From NCBI GenBank assembly GCA_947627655.1, contig CANQWW010000009.1, positions 1 to 34,212 of the forward strand: 34,212 bases of DNA, written 5' to 3'. The stretch is from an uncultured Acinetobacter sp. GTDB lineage: Bacteria > Pseudomonadota > Gammaproteobacteria > Pseudomonadales > Moraxellaceae. Made by a program: the position numbers and the translations under genes. The notes beneath the pieces are model-generated. The model was given only the letters and a program-made list of their open reading frames with translations. It did not search any database and had not been told where the DNA came from. Each line of letters starts with the position of its first letter. Position 1 is the stretch's first letter. Of this stretch, positions 17,486-25,765 are shown in pieces.

Positions 17486-18965
17486 TTAAAATGTGTATTG
17501 GAATTGCGCCTGCAATTCGTTGGTATCTTTTTGGGTTGCTGTTTCCAGGTCATAGTTATAGTGATTCAGCTGTAGCTGAAATTTGGTGGTTTGAGCAAAG
17601 AACAGGTTTAGACCCAAAGAATGGATGTCATATTCACCAACGCGTCCGCTGGCTGTATCTACATAATCTTTCTGATTTTTATTCGGGTTATAGCTGTCAT
17701 AACGGTAGTAACCCTGGATTGACTTCGGCCAGAAATCATCAAATTTGGCATTGGATTTGATACTGTTATAAAACTGATCACCGACGGTATAGAAAGCCGT
17801 GAAGGTATGCCCTTCAGCTTTAGCATTCTGAATAGATGCAGGTATAGAACCCACAGCAGCAACGGCATAATCGGTTTTGCCTTGCAGATATTCATAGGTC
17901 ACACCAAACGGCGCATGGTTGTAGTAAATATCAAAGCCTAGACGGTCTTTCTGAGCTTTATCATCACCCGTGATTTTGGCTTCACCTTTGATATAAGAAG
18001 CACCAAATTTCAACTCACGTAACCAACTGGCATAATCCACTGGCAAGGTAAATGCCACACGACCGATATAATCTTTGCTGTTGTTATCATCGGTCTTGTT
18101 GCTACCATTCCCGTTAGTCACACCTAAAGCATATTCAAATAAAGGGGCACGGTAGTTCGAGCCATAATCGACATAGGGCTTCACATCACCACGCACAATA
18201 AAACCATTTTGACGGGTAAATAACCCTAGATACGTCGGTGCTGTTGCGGTAGTAATGGTTGGTCGTAAATCTTCAGGAGATTGCACATCCAGACCAAATG
18301 GCAGTAATTGCTGACCCAAAGTCAAATTCAGACGTGGAACTTCTGCCCCGCCATTGGTAGAAAAGACGTGATAACGCAGATAGGCATCGAGCAGGTTAAA
18401 GTTACTGTTATTGGTGCCGTCATTACGTTTTGAATAACCAAAAGACGCCTGATAATCCAGGTTTTTGCCTTCGTTATAGTCTTTAAATAAATTACCACGC
18501 ACACCCAACAGTGCTGTACCGATATCAAAGGTCGACTTCGGCGTATTTGGTGAAGTATTGTTATCCTGCACATTGGCACGCAACTGCACTGTACCGTACA
18601 GCGTACAGCGTGGTATCACGGGCTGATTTTACTGTTTGACGTTCATACTGACGCGACTGGTCATATTTATAGTTCTCAAGTTCTGATTTTAAGCCTTCTA
18701 TATCATCCGATGTTGCAGGTGTTGCTACAGCACTGAGTGCTTCATCATTTTCCAGATCTGTGTTCTCGACACCGCTATCTGTGGCTTGAGCCTGAAGGTC
18801 CTCACCTGTTTTGCTTTTCACTTCAACCTGGTTCAGACGTTGCTGTAACTGTGCAAACTGCTGTTTAAGTTGGGTCAATTCCTGCTGTAATTCTGCTTCA
18901 TCTGCGAGACTGATCTGGCTAACCGCCGATAAAAGGATCCCCAGTGCAACTGCTGTTTTTTTCAT
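17486..18965 (-). pseudogene. Outer-membrane porin with N-terminal coiled coil, frame broken by a 7-bp duplication
   Basis: The two halves lie in different frames. The first (18965 downwards) has a signal peptide ending SLADEAE, then a heptad-rich coiled coil (about residues 25-48) and a linker, and runs to SARDTTLYAVRYSAV before stopping at 18561. The second continues LYGTVQLRANVQDNN and carries a beta barrel of alternating residues ending in QFQYTF, the terminal aromatic needed for barrel assembly. Removing one copy of the 7-base repeat at 18595-18608 joins them exactly (RDTTLYGTVQLRANV) into 490 residues. The design (coiled coil plus barrel) resembles DcaP-type trimeric porins of Acinetobacter, which admit anions and dicarboxylates. 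It sits in the organosulfur operon, so uptake of the locus substrate is likely. As written it should not make a porin. Confidence 0.85.
18595..18608 (-). repeat. 7-bp tandem duplication causing the porin frameshift
   Basis: Two adjacent copies of CTGTACG on the coding (minus) strand. The second copy is followed by GTACAG, giving the inverted repeat CTGTAC-G-GTACAG (18589-18601), which may favour slippage. Seven bases is not a multiple of three, and loss of one unit restores the frame. Confidence 0.92.
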
Positions 18966-19011
18966 AAAATCAAATCACTATTTCATTATTAACCGCCAAA
19001 GCTCCCCCAGC

Positions 19012-19031
19012 CCCATGCATTTCTGCATGGG
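19012..19031 (-). other. Hairpin in the gap between amidohydrolase and porin genes
   Basis: CCCATGCA (19012-19019), 4-nt loop and TGCATGGG (19024-19031). There is no T run after it on the minus strand, so it is not a standard terminator. It may be a processing or stabilising hairpin in the 92-base gap of the operon transcript. Confidence 0.55.
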
Positions 19032-19057
19032 ACAAGATCTTTGGACGGGTTTTAAAT

Positions 19058-20566
19058 TTATGCGGCGTTCTGTTTGTTTAACTTGGCTTCGACCTGAGTT
19101 CCTTTAAAGAAATCAGGGTTGTTGGCGGTATAGAAGTTATATGGATTGGTGAATACCAGTGCCTTAAAGTCTTCTGCGGTAATCGCACCTTCCTGCACCA
19201 GATCCCATGTTTCTGCCAATGGCTCTGTTAACTCTGGTACATCCCAATGACCAGAGTCAGATGAATACAGGGCATTGATTTTCTGGTTAAATGGATTACC
19301 TTTTGGATTCAAGGCACCAACAATGGTGCGGTCATCTGCTTCATTGCCGAAGTAGAAATTTGGTACCCAGCGATCCCAGATATCCTGTTTGCTTTGAATT
19401 TTTGCTAGAGCAAAGTCATTAATTTCTTCTGGTTTCTGCGCTTGGAAACGTCCCGTACCGGCTACACCAAATAAGCTTTCAATAATCTCTTGCTCATTCA
19501 GTTCACGACCTTGGTACAAGGTATGGCCATATTCACGATATAACTCAACCGCTAACTCATGATTCAGACGTTCCGGGTTGTATTGCTGTACATGCTCATT
19601 GCCACGTTTTTCAAAGCGGTCAACCAGATGTGTCAACACGTTTTGACCCCATGCTGCGCCTGCCTCGAGTAGCGCAATACGCAGTTGTGGAATACGCTCA
19701 GTCACGCCACCAAAGAACAAGGCTTTTGCCAATGCTTCAGAGGCATCTGCAAAGTGGTTGATATGGTTAAACATGTAGTTTGTTGGCGAATTACGTGCGA
19801 CCCAACTTTGGCTACCAGAATGCGTTGACAGATTGATGCCCAGTTCCACACTCTTCCGCCAGAACGGGTCATAATCATATTCACTATCGATCCCAAAGAA
19901 ATCCAACCAATACGCATAACGACGCAAATCGGTATCTTCAGGATAGCGATCTGCGATGGCTTTAATCGGACGGCGTACTGCACCTGGAATCAGTGCTGTT
20001 TTTAATCCCAGCTTTTGTGCAAACTCAAGTTCTTCAATACCCTCTTGTGGCGTATTCAATGGAATCGCTGCGACAGGGGTTAAACGGTCCGCATAAGGCT
20101 CATAAACATCGGCATGGAAATGGTTAATGGCACGGGTCAAAGACAAACGCAGGTCATCATTGGATGAGTTAATTGGGAACAAAGACAGGTTTGGATACAG
20201 CACCGCATAGTCTGTACCGAGTTCCTCCAAACGCTCATACAACAAACCTGGTAAGGCTACAGTTGCCAGGTCATAAGTATTTTCAGATGGCAACGCCCAG
20301 AATGGCGGACGGAACAGACGGCGATCTTTACGCTCTTGTGGCGTTGCGTTATACCACTCTGCTGCCAGCGCATTCAGGCCATTACTTTTCAGATGGCTAC
20401 GGAATACATCGACCACACGTGAGCCGCCGTATTGTGCAATATAGTCCTCGAGTGCTGGGCTATACGCATTGGTATGAATATCAGTATCAATCACCGGGAA
20501 ATCAAGCTGTGACCGAACCTGTGCAGCACGAGATTGGCGTGCTTTTAAATCTTTTAAAACTGTCAT
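19058..20566 (-). CDS. Amidohydrolase-2 family protein (ACMSD / decarboxylase-like, COG2159)
   Basis: 502 residues, cytosolic, with no signal peptide. It has the amidohydrolase-2 layout: a DxH metal motif early (VIDTDIHTN, D29 and H31), NLSLFPINSSNDDLR, an HINHFADASEALAKALFFGGV block, ALLEAGAAWG, and a late aspartate in LYSSDSGHWD. The family uses one metal ion to decarboxylate or hydrolyse small ring or acid substrates, such as aminocarboxymuconate semialdehyde. First gene of the long minus-strand operon, directly behind a sigma-54 promoter, so it is probably a catabolic enzyme acting with the monooxygenase of the same regulon. The ribosome site before ATG 20566 is poor (TAGG), so initiation may be modest. 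Substrate unknown. Confidence 0.82.
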   Translation of the reverse strand: MTVLKDLKARQSRAAQVRSQLDFPVIDTDIHTNAYSPALEDYIAQYGGSRVVDVFRSHLKSNGLNALAAEWYNATPQERKDRRLFRPPFWALPSENTYDLATVALPGLLYERLEELGTDYAVLYPNLSLFPINSSNDDLRLSLTRAINHFHADVYEPYADRLTPVAAIPLNTPQEGIEELEFAQKLGLKTALIPGAVRRPIKAIADRYPEDTDLRRYAYWLDFFGIDSEYDYDPFWRKSVELGINLSTHSGSQSWVARNSPTNYMFNHINHFADASEALAKALFFGGVTERIPQLRIALLEAGAAWGQNVLTHLVDRFEKRGNEHVQQYNPERLNHELAVELYREYGHTLYQGRELNEQEIIESLFGVAGTGRFQAQKPEEINDFALAKIQSKQDIWDRWVPNFYFGNEADDRTIVGALNPKGNPFNQKINALYSSDSGHWDVPELTEPLAETWDLVQEGAITAEDFKALVFTNPYNFYTANNPDFFKGTQVEAKLNKQNAA

Positions 20567-20603
20567 GGGGAGGACCTAGATTTTTATATTTTGTCCTTCC
20601 TAT

Positions 20604-20622
20604 ATGGCAACAAGTATGCCAA
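20604..20622 (-). promoter_or_regulatory. Sigma-54 -24/-12 promoter of the amidohydrolase-ABC operon
   Basis: Minus strand TTGGCATACTTGTTGCCAT: the -24 GG and -12 GC are both present with exactly ten bases between, inside TTGGCA and TTGC. Predicted start about 20595, giving a 30-nt leader before ATG 20566. No competing good sigma-70 element was seen. Confidence 0.8.
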
Positions 20623-20695
20623 TTATTTAAGTTAATGTTTTTGTTGATATTTATAAAAATATCCCGACAATTTATGTTGGTTTTTAACCGCTTTT

Positions 20696-20715
20696 AGTGT
20701 TGAAAATTCAACACT
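20696..20715. promoter_or_regulatory. Perfect inverted repeat, probable upstream activator site
   Basis: AGTGTTGAAAATTCAACACT: 9-bp arms with AA between. It lies 86 bp (centre to -24) above the sigma-54 promoter, roughly position -110, the usual place for an enhancer-binding protein. A candidate site for the SfnR-like protein. Confidence 0.65.
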
Positions 20716-20810
20716 TGCTTATATCAATTCAGCTTTAATAACTATTTTATTTTCTATTTTTTAGATAAACAAAATTGGCTTTTAGCCTCTCATTTCTTAA
20801 ATCTGAATAT

Positions 20811-20836
20811 AAAAAAAGCCCGCATAAACGGGCTTT
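20811..20836 (-). terminator. Rho-independent terminator of the SDR gene
   Basis: AAAGCCCG (20815-20822), CATAAA loop, CGGGCTTT (20829-20836), with a T7 run when read on the minus strand. Confidence 0.92.
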
Positions 20837-20857
20837 AATTTCATATCTTTTAAAGAT

Positions 20858-21706
20858 TTAAGCCGACTTTTTCGACTTATTACCTAACTTGGTCGCGAAA
20901 GCTGTGACCTTCTGATAACCCGTTGGCATCAGACGCTGAATTAAATCAATCGCTTTAGCATCATTACCGATTAGCAGACGACGTTTATCTTTCTGTACCG
21001 CCTCCAGAATCTGACGAGCTGCTTCTTCTGGCGGGCAACGTAGCAGCTTGTTAAAATTCTGTGCTGATTTTTCTGGATGCATGCCCAGACTACGGATACT
21101 GTCATTCATTTTCGCGGCAATCGCGATATTGGTCCGGATCCCACCTGGATGTACACATAGCGCACTCACGCCACAGTTTTCCATATCCAGTTCCTGACGC
21201 AACGATTCGGTAAAACCTCGTACTGCAAATTTGGTAGCGTTATAACCGGATTGGGTTGGCTGCGCGGTCAGACCAAATAGGCTGGAAATATTAATAATAT
21301 GACCATCACCAGTTTTCTTGATCAGCGGCAGGAATTCCTTGGTGCCATACACCACCCCCCAGAAGTTAATACCGACAATCCATTCCAGCTCATCATAACT
21401 TGCGCCTTCAACAGTTGAACCTAAAGCCACACCAGCATTATTAAAGATCATATTCACGCTGCCGTGTTCCTGTTCCACTTCCGTTGCCCAGGCACGCATT
21501 TCTTCAAGATTCGCGACATTGACCTTTTTGGTGGTGACACGCACATTGGAATCTTTTAACAGCTCAACCGTTTTCGCCAGGCCTTCTTCATTGACATCAC
21601 TTAATGCCAGATGACAGCCCTGTTTCGCCAATAGCACTGCCAATTGCTGGCCAATACCAGAACCGGCACCAGTAATCGCAGCTACTTTATTATTAAAATT
21701 TTTCAT
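20858..21706 (-). CDS. Short-chain dehydrogenase/reductase (SDR)
   Basis: NAD(P)-dependent oxidoreductase, 282 residues, classical SDR fold. Cofactor motif TGAGSGIG lies at about 14-21, NNAG near 90, the catalytic serine in IISISSLFG (ISSLF), and YNATK provides the tyrosine and lysine. The following HPGGIRTNIA is the usual substrate-lid start. The ATG at 21706 has AAGGGA upstream. It is transcribed away from a TetR gene and has a nearly ideal promoter overlapped by a palindrome, so it is probably repressed by that TetR and induced by a small lipophilic ligand. Substrate (alcohol, steroid, fatty acid derivative) is not deducible. Not obviously part of the sulfur locus. Confidence 0.9.
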   Translation of the reverse strand: MKNFNNKVAAITGAGSGIGQQLAVLLAKQGCHLALSDVNEEGLAKTVELLKDSNVRVTTKKVNVANLEEMRAWATEVEQEHGSVNMIFNNAGVALGSTVEGASYDELEWIVGINFWGVVYGTKEFLPLIKKTGDGHIINISSLFGLTAQPTQSGYNATKFAVRGFTESLRQELDMENCGVSALCVHPGGIRTNIAIAAKMNDSIRSLGMHPEKSAQNFNKLLRCPPEEAARQILEAVQKDKRRLLIGNDAKAIDLIQRLMPTGYQKVTAFATKLGNKSKKSA

Positions 21707-21783
21707 AGGGTTCCCTTATCGATGAAACTGCCCGCCCGGACAGTATTTCTTGTTCTGTCGTGCTTCATGCAGCAATTCTCCTC

Positions 21784-21812
21784 AATATAGTTTTGACAAT
21801 AATCATTGTCAA
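21784..21812 (-). promoter_or_regulatory. SDR promoter overlapped by a TetR-type operator
   Basis: On the minus strand TTGACA (21812-21807), 17-bp spacer, TATATT (21789-21784). The perfect inverted repeat TTGACAAT-AATC-ATTGTCAA (21793-21812) covers the -35 and most of the spacer, as expected for repression. Confidence 0.75.
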
Positions 21813-21926
21813 TAATTCTGACTTGTCTATTCAGGCCAAGTTGAATTGATCATTGCGGACATAGGCCGAATGCAATTTTATTGTTAAGATGTTCAAAATA
21901 TTGCTGTATATGAGCCGGTTCATCCC

Positions 21927-22604
21927 ATGATTCATTCAGAAATGACTGAGACAAAACAACAAAAAACAGCCAGCAAGGAGCGTCAGTTTAAAGGCTTATC
22001 CATGGCTGAACGCCAGCAGCTACGCCGCGACAAGCTGATTGAAGCCGGGATTCAGGCCTATGGTACGCATGGCTTTTTTTCTGTCACCGTAAAAGATATC
22101 TGTAACCAAGCCAAGCTGACCGAGCGCTATTTTTATGAATCCTTTAAAAAGAGCGAGTATCTGTTTCAGACCATCTTTTTAAAACTGATTGATGAATTAC
22201 AGCAGAATGTCATGCAGGCAATGATGCAAGCCTCCTCTGATCCGAAAAAAATGATTGAGGCTGGCCTGACTGCCCTGCTGACCACTTTACGCGATAATCC
22301 ACGCATGGCCCGGATTATTTATATTGATGCCATGCTGGTGCAGGAGCTGCATAATCAGGCCACTATTCATGAAACCATGGGCCGTTTCGACCGCATGATT
22401 CAGGCCTTTGTCATGCTGATGATGCCGAACCTGAGCCGTTCCGAACAAGAAATTTCCCTGGTCTCCACCGGTCTGAATGGCTACGTTACCCAGATTGCCA
22501 TTCGCTGGGTGATGAGCGGTTTTAAGCAATCGCTGGAAGAAGTACGCTCTGCTTGCAGTATCGTATTTCTGGCGCTGTTTGAATCTTTTGCCGAGAAAAA
22601 ATAA
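21927..22604 (+). CDS. TetR family transcriptional regulator
   Basis: 225 residues. The N-terminal helix-turn-helix is typical of TetR (RDKLIEAGIQAYGTHGFFSVTVKDICNQAKLTERYFYESFKKSEYLF, about residues 35-79); the C-terminal part is a helical ligand-binding and dimer domain. Start uncertain: ATG 21927 has a weak ribosome site, and in-frame ATG codons follow at 21942 and at 22002 (MAERQQ). Divergent from the SDR gene across 220 bases that hold a 20-bp palindrome; it is the best candidate to bind it. Ends in an 8-bp palindrome overlapping the stop codon. The effector is unknown. Confidence 0.88.
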   Translation: MIHSEMTETKQQKTASKERQFKGLSMAERQQLRRDKLIEAGIQAYGTHGFFSVTVKDICNQAKLTERYFYESFKKSEYLFQTIFLKLIDELQQNVMQAMMQASSDPKKMIEAGLTALLTTLRDNPRMARIIYIDAMLVQELHNQATIHETMGRFDRMIQAFVMLMMPNLSRSEQEISLVSTGLNGYVTQIAIRWVMSGFKQSLEEVRSACSIVFLALFESFAEKK

Positions 22605-22620
22605 GCGTGAATCGCTTATT
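22600..22620 (+). terminator. Weak hairpin at the end of the TetR gene
   Basis: AATAAGCG (22600-22607) and CGCTTATT (22613-22620) with a 5-nt loop, including the TAA stop. There is no T run beyond TT, so it is a weak or Rho-assisted terminator. Confidence 0.45.
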
Positions 22621-22748
22621 CAAAGCAGTGGCGTTGGGTTAAGTTGACGCAGATTTAAACTAAATGTCATCTTGTTTAAAGGCGTTTTTTAGGGCTCTGC
22701 TGCTTAAATTGTCACAATTCTTTGCTAAATATCGGCAATATCCCCTTT

Positions 22749-22797
22749 CTGCAATGATACTGTCATAATTAATCTTTGTAATAAGCCTGTCATAAAT
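22749..22797 (+). promoter_or_regulatory. Two PHO boxes upstream of phoB
   Basis: Box 1 (22749-22770): CTGCAATGATA then CTGTCATAATT. Box 2 (22776-22797): TTGTAATAAGC then CTGTCATAAAT. Each is two 11-bp direct repeats with CTGTCATAA at its best, matching the PhoB consensus. They indicate autoregulation of phoBR. The -10 hexamer is unclear; TAATAA (22779-22784) is possible for box 1. Confidence 0.75.
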
Positions 22798-22834
22798 AAA
22801 AACGGTCCACCGTTTACTTATAGGATACTGTGCT

Positions 22835-23545
22835 GTGAAAGATGACTATATTTTAATCGTCGATGATGAGCTTCCAATCCGGGAAATGATCCATACCTCG
22901 CTTGATATGGCAGGCTTTAACTGTTTGCAGGCAGAAGATGCCAAGCAGGCGCATCAAATGATTGTGGATCAGCGGCCAGCACTTGTCCTGCTCGACTGGA
23001 TGATGCCTGGCGGTGTCAGTGGTGTTGACCTGTGCCGTCGCCTGAAGCGTGACGAAAGCCTATCAGAGATTCCAGTCATCATGCTAACTGCACGCGGTGA
23101 AGAAGACCACAAGGTGCAAGGCCTGGATGCCGGTGCTGATGACTATATGACCAAGCCTTTTTCAACCCGCGAATTAGTCTCGCGGATTAAAGCGGTCTTA
23201 CGCCGTACCCATGGTCCAAGCAGTGAAAAAAATATCGATGCCAATGGCTTAGTGCTTGATCAAGTCAGCCAGCGGGTCAGTTTTGGTGATAATATTCTCG
23301 ACATGGGTCCGACCGAATACCGTCTGCTGGCATTCTTTATGACCCACCCAGAACGTGCTTACACGCGTGCCCAGTTACTGGATCAGGTTTGGGGCGGCAA
23401 TGTCTATATTGAAGACCGAACCATTGACGTGCATATCCGTCGCCTGCGTAAAGTGCTGGAACCCTATGCTGCAGACCGTTATGTCCAGACGGTTCGTGGC
23501 ACTGGATACCGCTTCTCGACCCGCACCGATGTTGCACTTGGCTAA
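22835..23545 (+). CDS. phoB: Phosphate regulon response regulator PhoB
   Basis: Transcription factor for phosphate starvation, 236 residues. The receiver domain (about 1-120) has the acidic pocket D10/D11, phosphoacceptor D54 in [10 protein letters not shown]85 and K107 (MTKPFS). The C-terminal OmpR-type winged helix includes [15 protein letters not shown] and [13 protein letters not shown], ending VRGTGYRFS. It starts with GTG at 22835 ([11 protein letters not shown] follows), with TAGGAT upstream. Followed after 24 bases by phoR. Preceded by two PHO boxes, so probably autoactivated. Confidence 0.96.
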   Translation: MKDDYILIVDDELPIREMIHTSLDMAGFNCLQAEDAKQAHQMIVDQRPALVLLDWMMPGGVSGVDLCRRLKRDESLSEIPVIMLTARGEEDHKVQGLDAGADDYMTKPFSTRELVSRIKAVLRRTHGPSSEKNIDANGLVLDQVSQRVSFGDNILDMGPTEYRLLAFFMTHPERAYTRAQLLDQVWGGNVYIEDRTIDVHIRRLRKVLEPYAADRYVQTVRGTGYRFSTRTDVALG

Positions 23546-23569
23546 GTCTATTTAGGTAATTCCTGTTTT

Positions 23570-24928
23570 ATGTATGAACCTTATCCCGTCCCCGAACTGG
23601 CCCGTGAACATAAGAAATTCCGTTATAGCAGTTTATGGGACTTCGCCAAACAGGATTTACGCCTTCTGGTCTTTTTTCTGCTGGTGGCCAGCCTGGTCGG
23701 ACTTGGGATAGGCTATTTTTGGATTTGTATTGTCCTGGCATTTGTGGCTTTTTTTGCCACACAATTGCGCTCCCTGTATCTGGTCAATGAATGGATTTCC
23801 AATCGCCCCTATGATGTACCGCCGAATATTAACGGGATTTGGGGCGCCCTGCTGTTCAATGTTTATCGTGCCCAGCGTCAGGAACGCATTGTCCAAGCCG
23901 AAATGGTAGAGCTGATTGATCGTGCGCAGTCTTCGCTGGTCGCGCTAAAGGAAGCTGTGGTACTGCTGGATGATACCCAGCAGATTGAATGGTGGAATCC
24001 GGCCGCGGAAAACCTGCTCGGCATCAGTGCCGATGATCGTGGCCGTAATATTCTGACCTTACTGCGCCAACCAAGTTTTATTGAATATTATCATCATATT
24101 GACGAGTCACCAGATGGCCTGAAGATGAAGTCATCGATTATCGAAGATCATTATGTACAGGTCAAACTGACCCGTTTTGGCGGAGAAAATCGCCTGCTGG
24201 TGGCCTATGATGTGACCCGCATGCATAATCTGGAACAGATGCGTAAGGACTTTGTCGATAATATTTCCCATGAGCTACGTACGCCGTTAACTGTACTTAG
24301 CGGTTATATTGAAACCTTTACCGATCAGGAAGAGATTAACCCACGCTGGAAACGCGCCTTTGACCAGATGCAGTCTCAGACCCGCCGCATGAATGCGCTG
24401 GTCAATGACTTGCTACTGCTGTCACGTTTGGAAAATGACAAGAGTATCGCCAAGAACCAGATTATCGATATGCCAGATCTGATGAACCAGTTGTTTGATG
24501 ATGCTCAGGCCTATAATGTTGACTATGGTCATACCCTGAATCTGGATATTGATAGCCACTGTGACCTGATCGGTTCCGATATCGAAATTGCCAGTGCCTT
24601 TAGCAACCTGATTACCAATGCCATTAAATATACCCCTAAAGGTGGCACGGTCACCATGGGCTGGCATGATGATGGCGAATCTGCCTATTTTGTGGTGCAA
24701 GATACCGGGATTGGTATTGATCCCAAACATTTACCACGCCTGACCGAACGTTTTTACCGGATAGACTCTGACCGCAGTCGTCGTACTGGTGGAACCGGTT
24801 TGGGACTGGCCATTGTCAAACACGTCCTGATGCAGCATCAGGCGCAAATGGTCATTGAATCCAAAGAAAATCAGGGTTCCATCTTTAAGGTAATTTTCCC
24901 GAAAGAGCGCCTTAGCTTCCCAGACTGA
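23570..24928 (+). CDS. phoR: Phosphate regulon sensor histidine kinase PhoR
   Basis: Inner-membrane histidine kinase that phosphorylates PhoB at low phosphate, working with the Pst transporter and PhoU. 452 residues. Two adjacent helices span about 30-67, with no periplasmic sensor domain, as in E. coli PhoR. A PAS region follows (LKEAVVLLDDTQQIEWWNPAAENLLG). The phosphorylated histidine is H234 in ISHELRTPLTV; the ATPase part has N box NLITNAIKYTPKGG, DTGIGI and GGTGLGLAIV. The ATG at 23570 is 24 bases after phoB, so the two form an operon. Closed by a strong terminator. Confidence 0.96.
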   Translation: MYEPYPVPELAREHKKFRYSSLWDFAKQDLRLLVFFLLVASLVGLGIGYFWICIVLAFVAFFATQLRSLYLVNEWISNRPYDVPPNINGIWGALLFNVYRAQRQERIVQAEMVELIDRAQSSLVALKEAVVLLDDTQQIEWWNPAAENLLGISADDRGRNILTLLRQPSFIEYYHHIDESPDGLKMKSSIIEDHYVQVKLTRFGGENRLLVAYDVTRMHNLEQMRKDFVDNISHELRTPLTVLSGYIETFTDQEEINPRWKRAFDQMQSQTRRMNALVNDLLLLSRLENDKSIAKNQIIDMPDLMNQLFDDAQAYNVDYGHTLNLDIDSHCDLIGSDIEIASAFSNLITNAIKYTPKGGTVTMGWHDDGESAYFVVQDTGIGIDPKHLPRLTERFYRIDSDRSRRTGGTGLGLAIVKHVLMQHQAQMVIESKENQGSIFKVIFPKERLSFPD

Positions 24929-24945
24929 TTGCAGCAGTAAGAAAG

Positions 24946-24970
24946 AAAAAGTGCCCTGTGGCACTTTTTT
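24946..24970. terminator. Terminator between phoR and the GST gene
   Basis: AAAAAGTGCC (24946-24955), CTGT loop, GGCACTTTTT (24960-24969). The A and T runs on both sides make it usable in both directions for the converging genes. Confidence 0.92.
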
Positions 24971-24980
24971 AGTTTGTCGA

Positions 24981-25628
24981 CTAAGCCAACATTTCTTCTT
25001 TGGACATGGCCCGGAAATAGGCCGGTCGATGCGAAATCCGCTCCAGATAGGCTTCAATTTGCGGATAACGTTTGCCGGTACGGTTTTGAATCGCGCCGAG
25101 CGGAAAACTCATCTGGATATCTGCAAAGCTAAAACGACCGGCAAAATATTCATGCTGACTCAAATAATCTTCCAGATATTCGATATGTTCTTGTAAACGC
25201 GGCTGTATAAACTTGCCTTTGACCCCATGAGTAATTTGTCGTGCCAACGGGCGTAATAACAACGGCGTGCGCTGCCCCACAGAGTTCATCACCAGCGTCA
25301 TGACCAAGAGTGGCATGAGTGAGCCTTCGGCATAGTGCATCCAGTAACGGTATTGCTGTTTACTCATGGCATTCAAGGGCTGGAACTCCAGTCCGAGATC
25401 ATAGCTTTCTTGCAGATACTGTAAAATGACCGCAGATTCAGCCAGCACTTGGTCACCATCTATCAGAATAGGGGCCTTACCCAAAGGATGGATCTTTTTT
25501 AACTCTGGCGGCGCAGCAAAGCTGGGCAAACGTTTATGAAACTTGATTTCATAATCCAGCCCTAACTCTTCCAAAGCCCAAAGAATACGGAATGATCGAG
25601 ACTGTTCAAGATGGTGCAGGGTCAGCAT
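24981..25628 (-). CDS. Glutathione S-transferase family protein
   Basis: Cytosolic transferase of 215 residues with the two-domain GST fold. The N-terminal thioredoxin-like half has SRSFRILWALEELGLDYE and the cis-proline/glutathione motifs HPLGKAPIL and ESAVILQYL (about 47-73). The helical C-terminal half includes FSFADIQMSFPL, the conserved N-capping motif. A serine near residue 10-12 is the probable catalytic residue; exact identity is not certain. Start ATG 25628 lies 50 bases from the end of the preceding intergenic stretch. Natural substrate unknown. Confidence 0.9.
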   Translation of the reverse strand: MLTLHHLEQSRSFRILWALEELGLDYEIKFHKRLPSFAAPPELKKIHPLGKAPILIDGDQVLAESAVILQYLQESYDLGLEFQPLNAMSKQQYRYWMHYAEGSLMPLLVMTLVMNSVGQRTPLLLRPLARQITHGVKGKFIQPRLQEHIEYLEDYLSQHEYFAGRFSFADIQMSFPLGAIQNRTGKRYPQIEAYLERISHRPAYFRAMSKEEMLA

Positions 25629-25718
25629 AATTGGCTCTTGTTATTCTGGTGTTGTTATGAGCTTTACAGCATAACAAAAACTGACCTGATACCGTGAGCA
25701 GCTCACAAAAATTAACCC

Positions 25719-25741
25719 GCCTTGGCCATTACCATCAAGGC
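25719..25741 (-). terminator. Possible terminator of the pirin gene
   Basis: GCCTTG (25719-25724) and CAAGGC (25736-25741), 11-nt loop. On the minus strand it is followed a few bases later by TTAATTTTT. A moderate hairpin. Confidence 0.45.
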
Positions 25742-25765
25742 CATGCCTTATTTCAAATATAGGGC

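Noticed and set aside
17486..18965. Two separate genes (N-terminal coiled-coil protein and a signal-less barrel)
   Set aside because: The second half has no export signal, and removal of one 7-bp unit fuses both into a normal porin.
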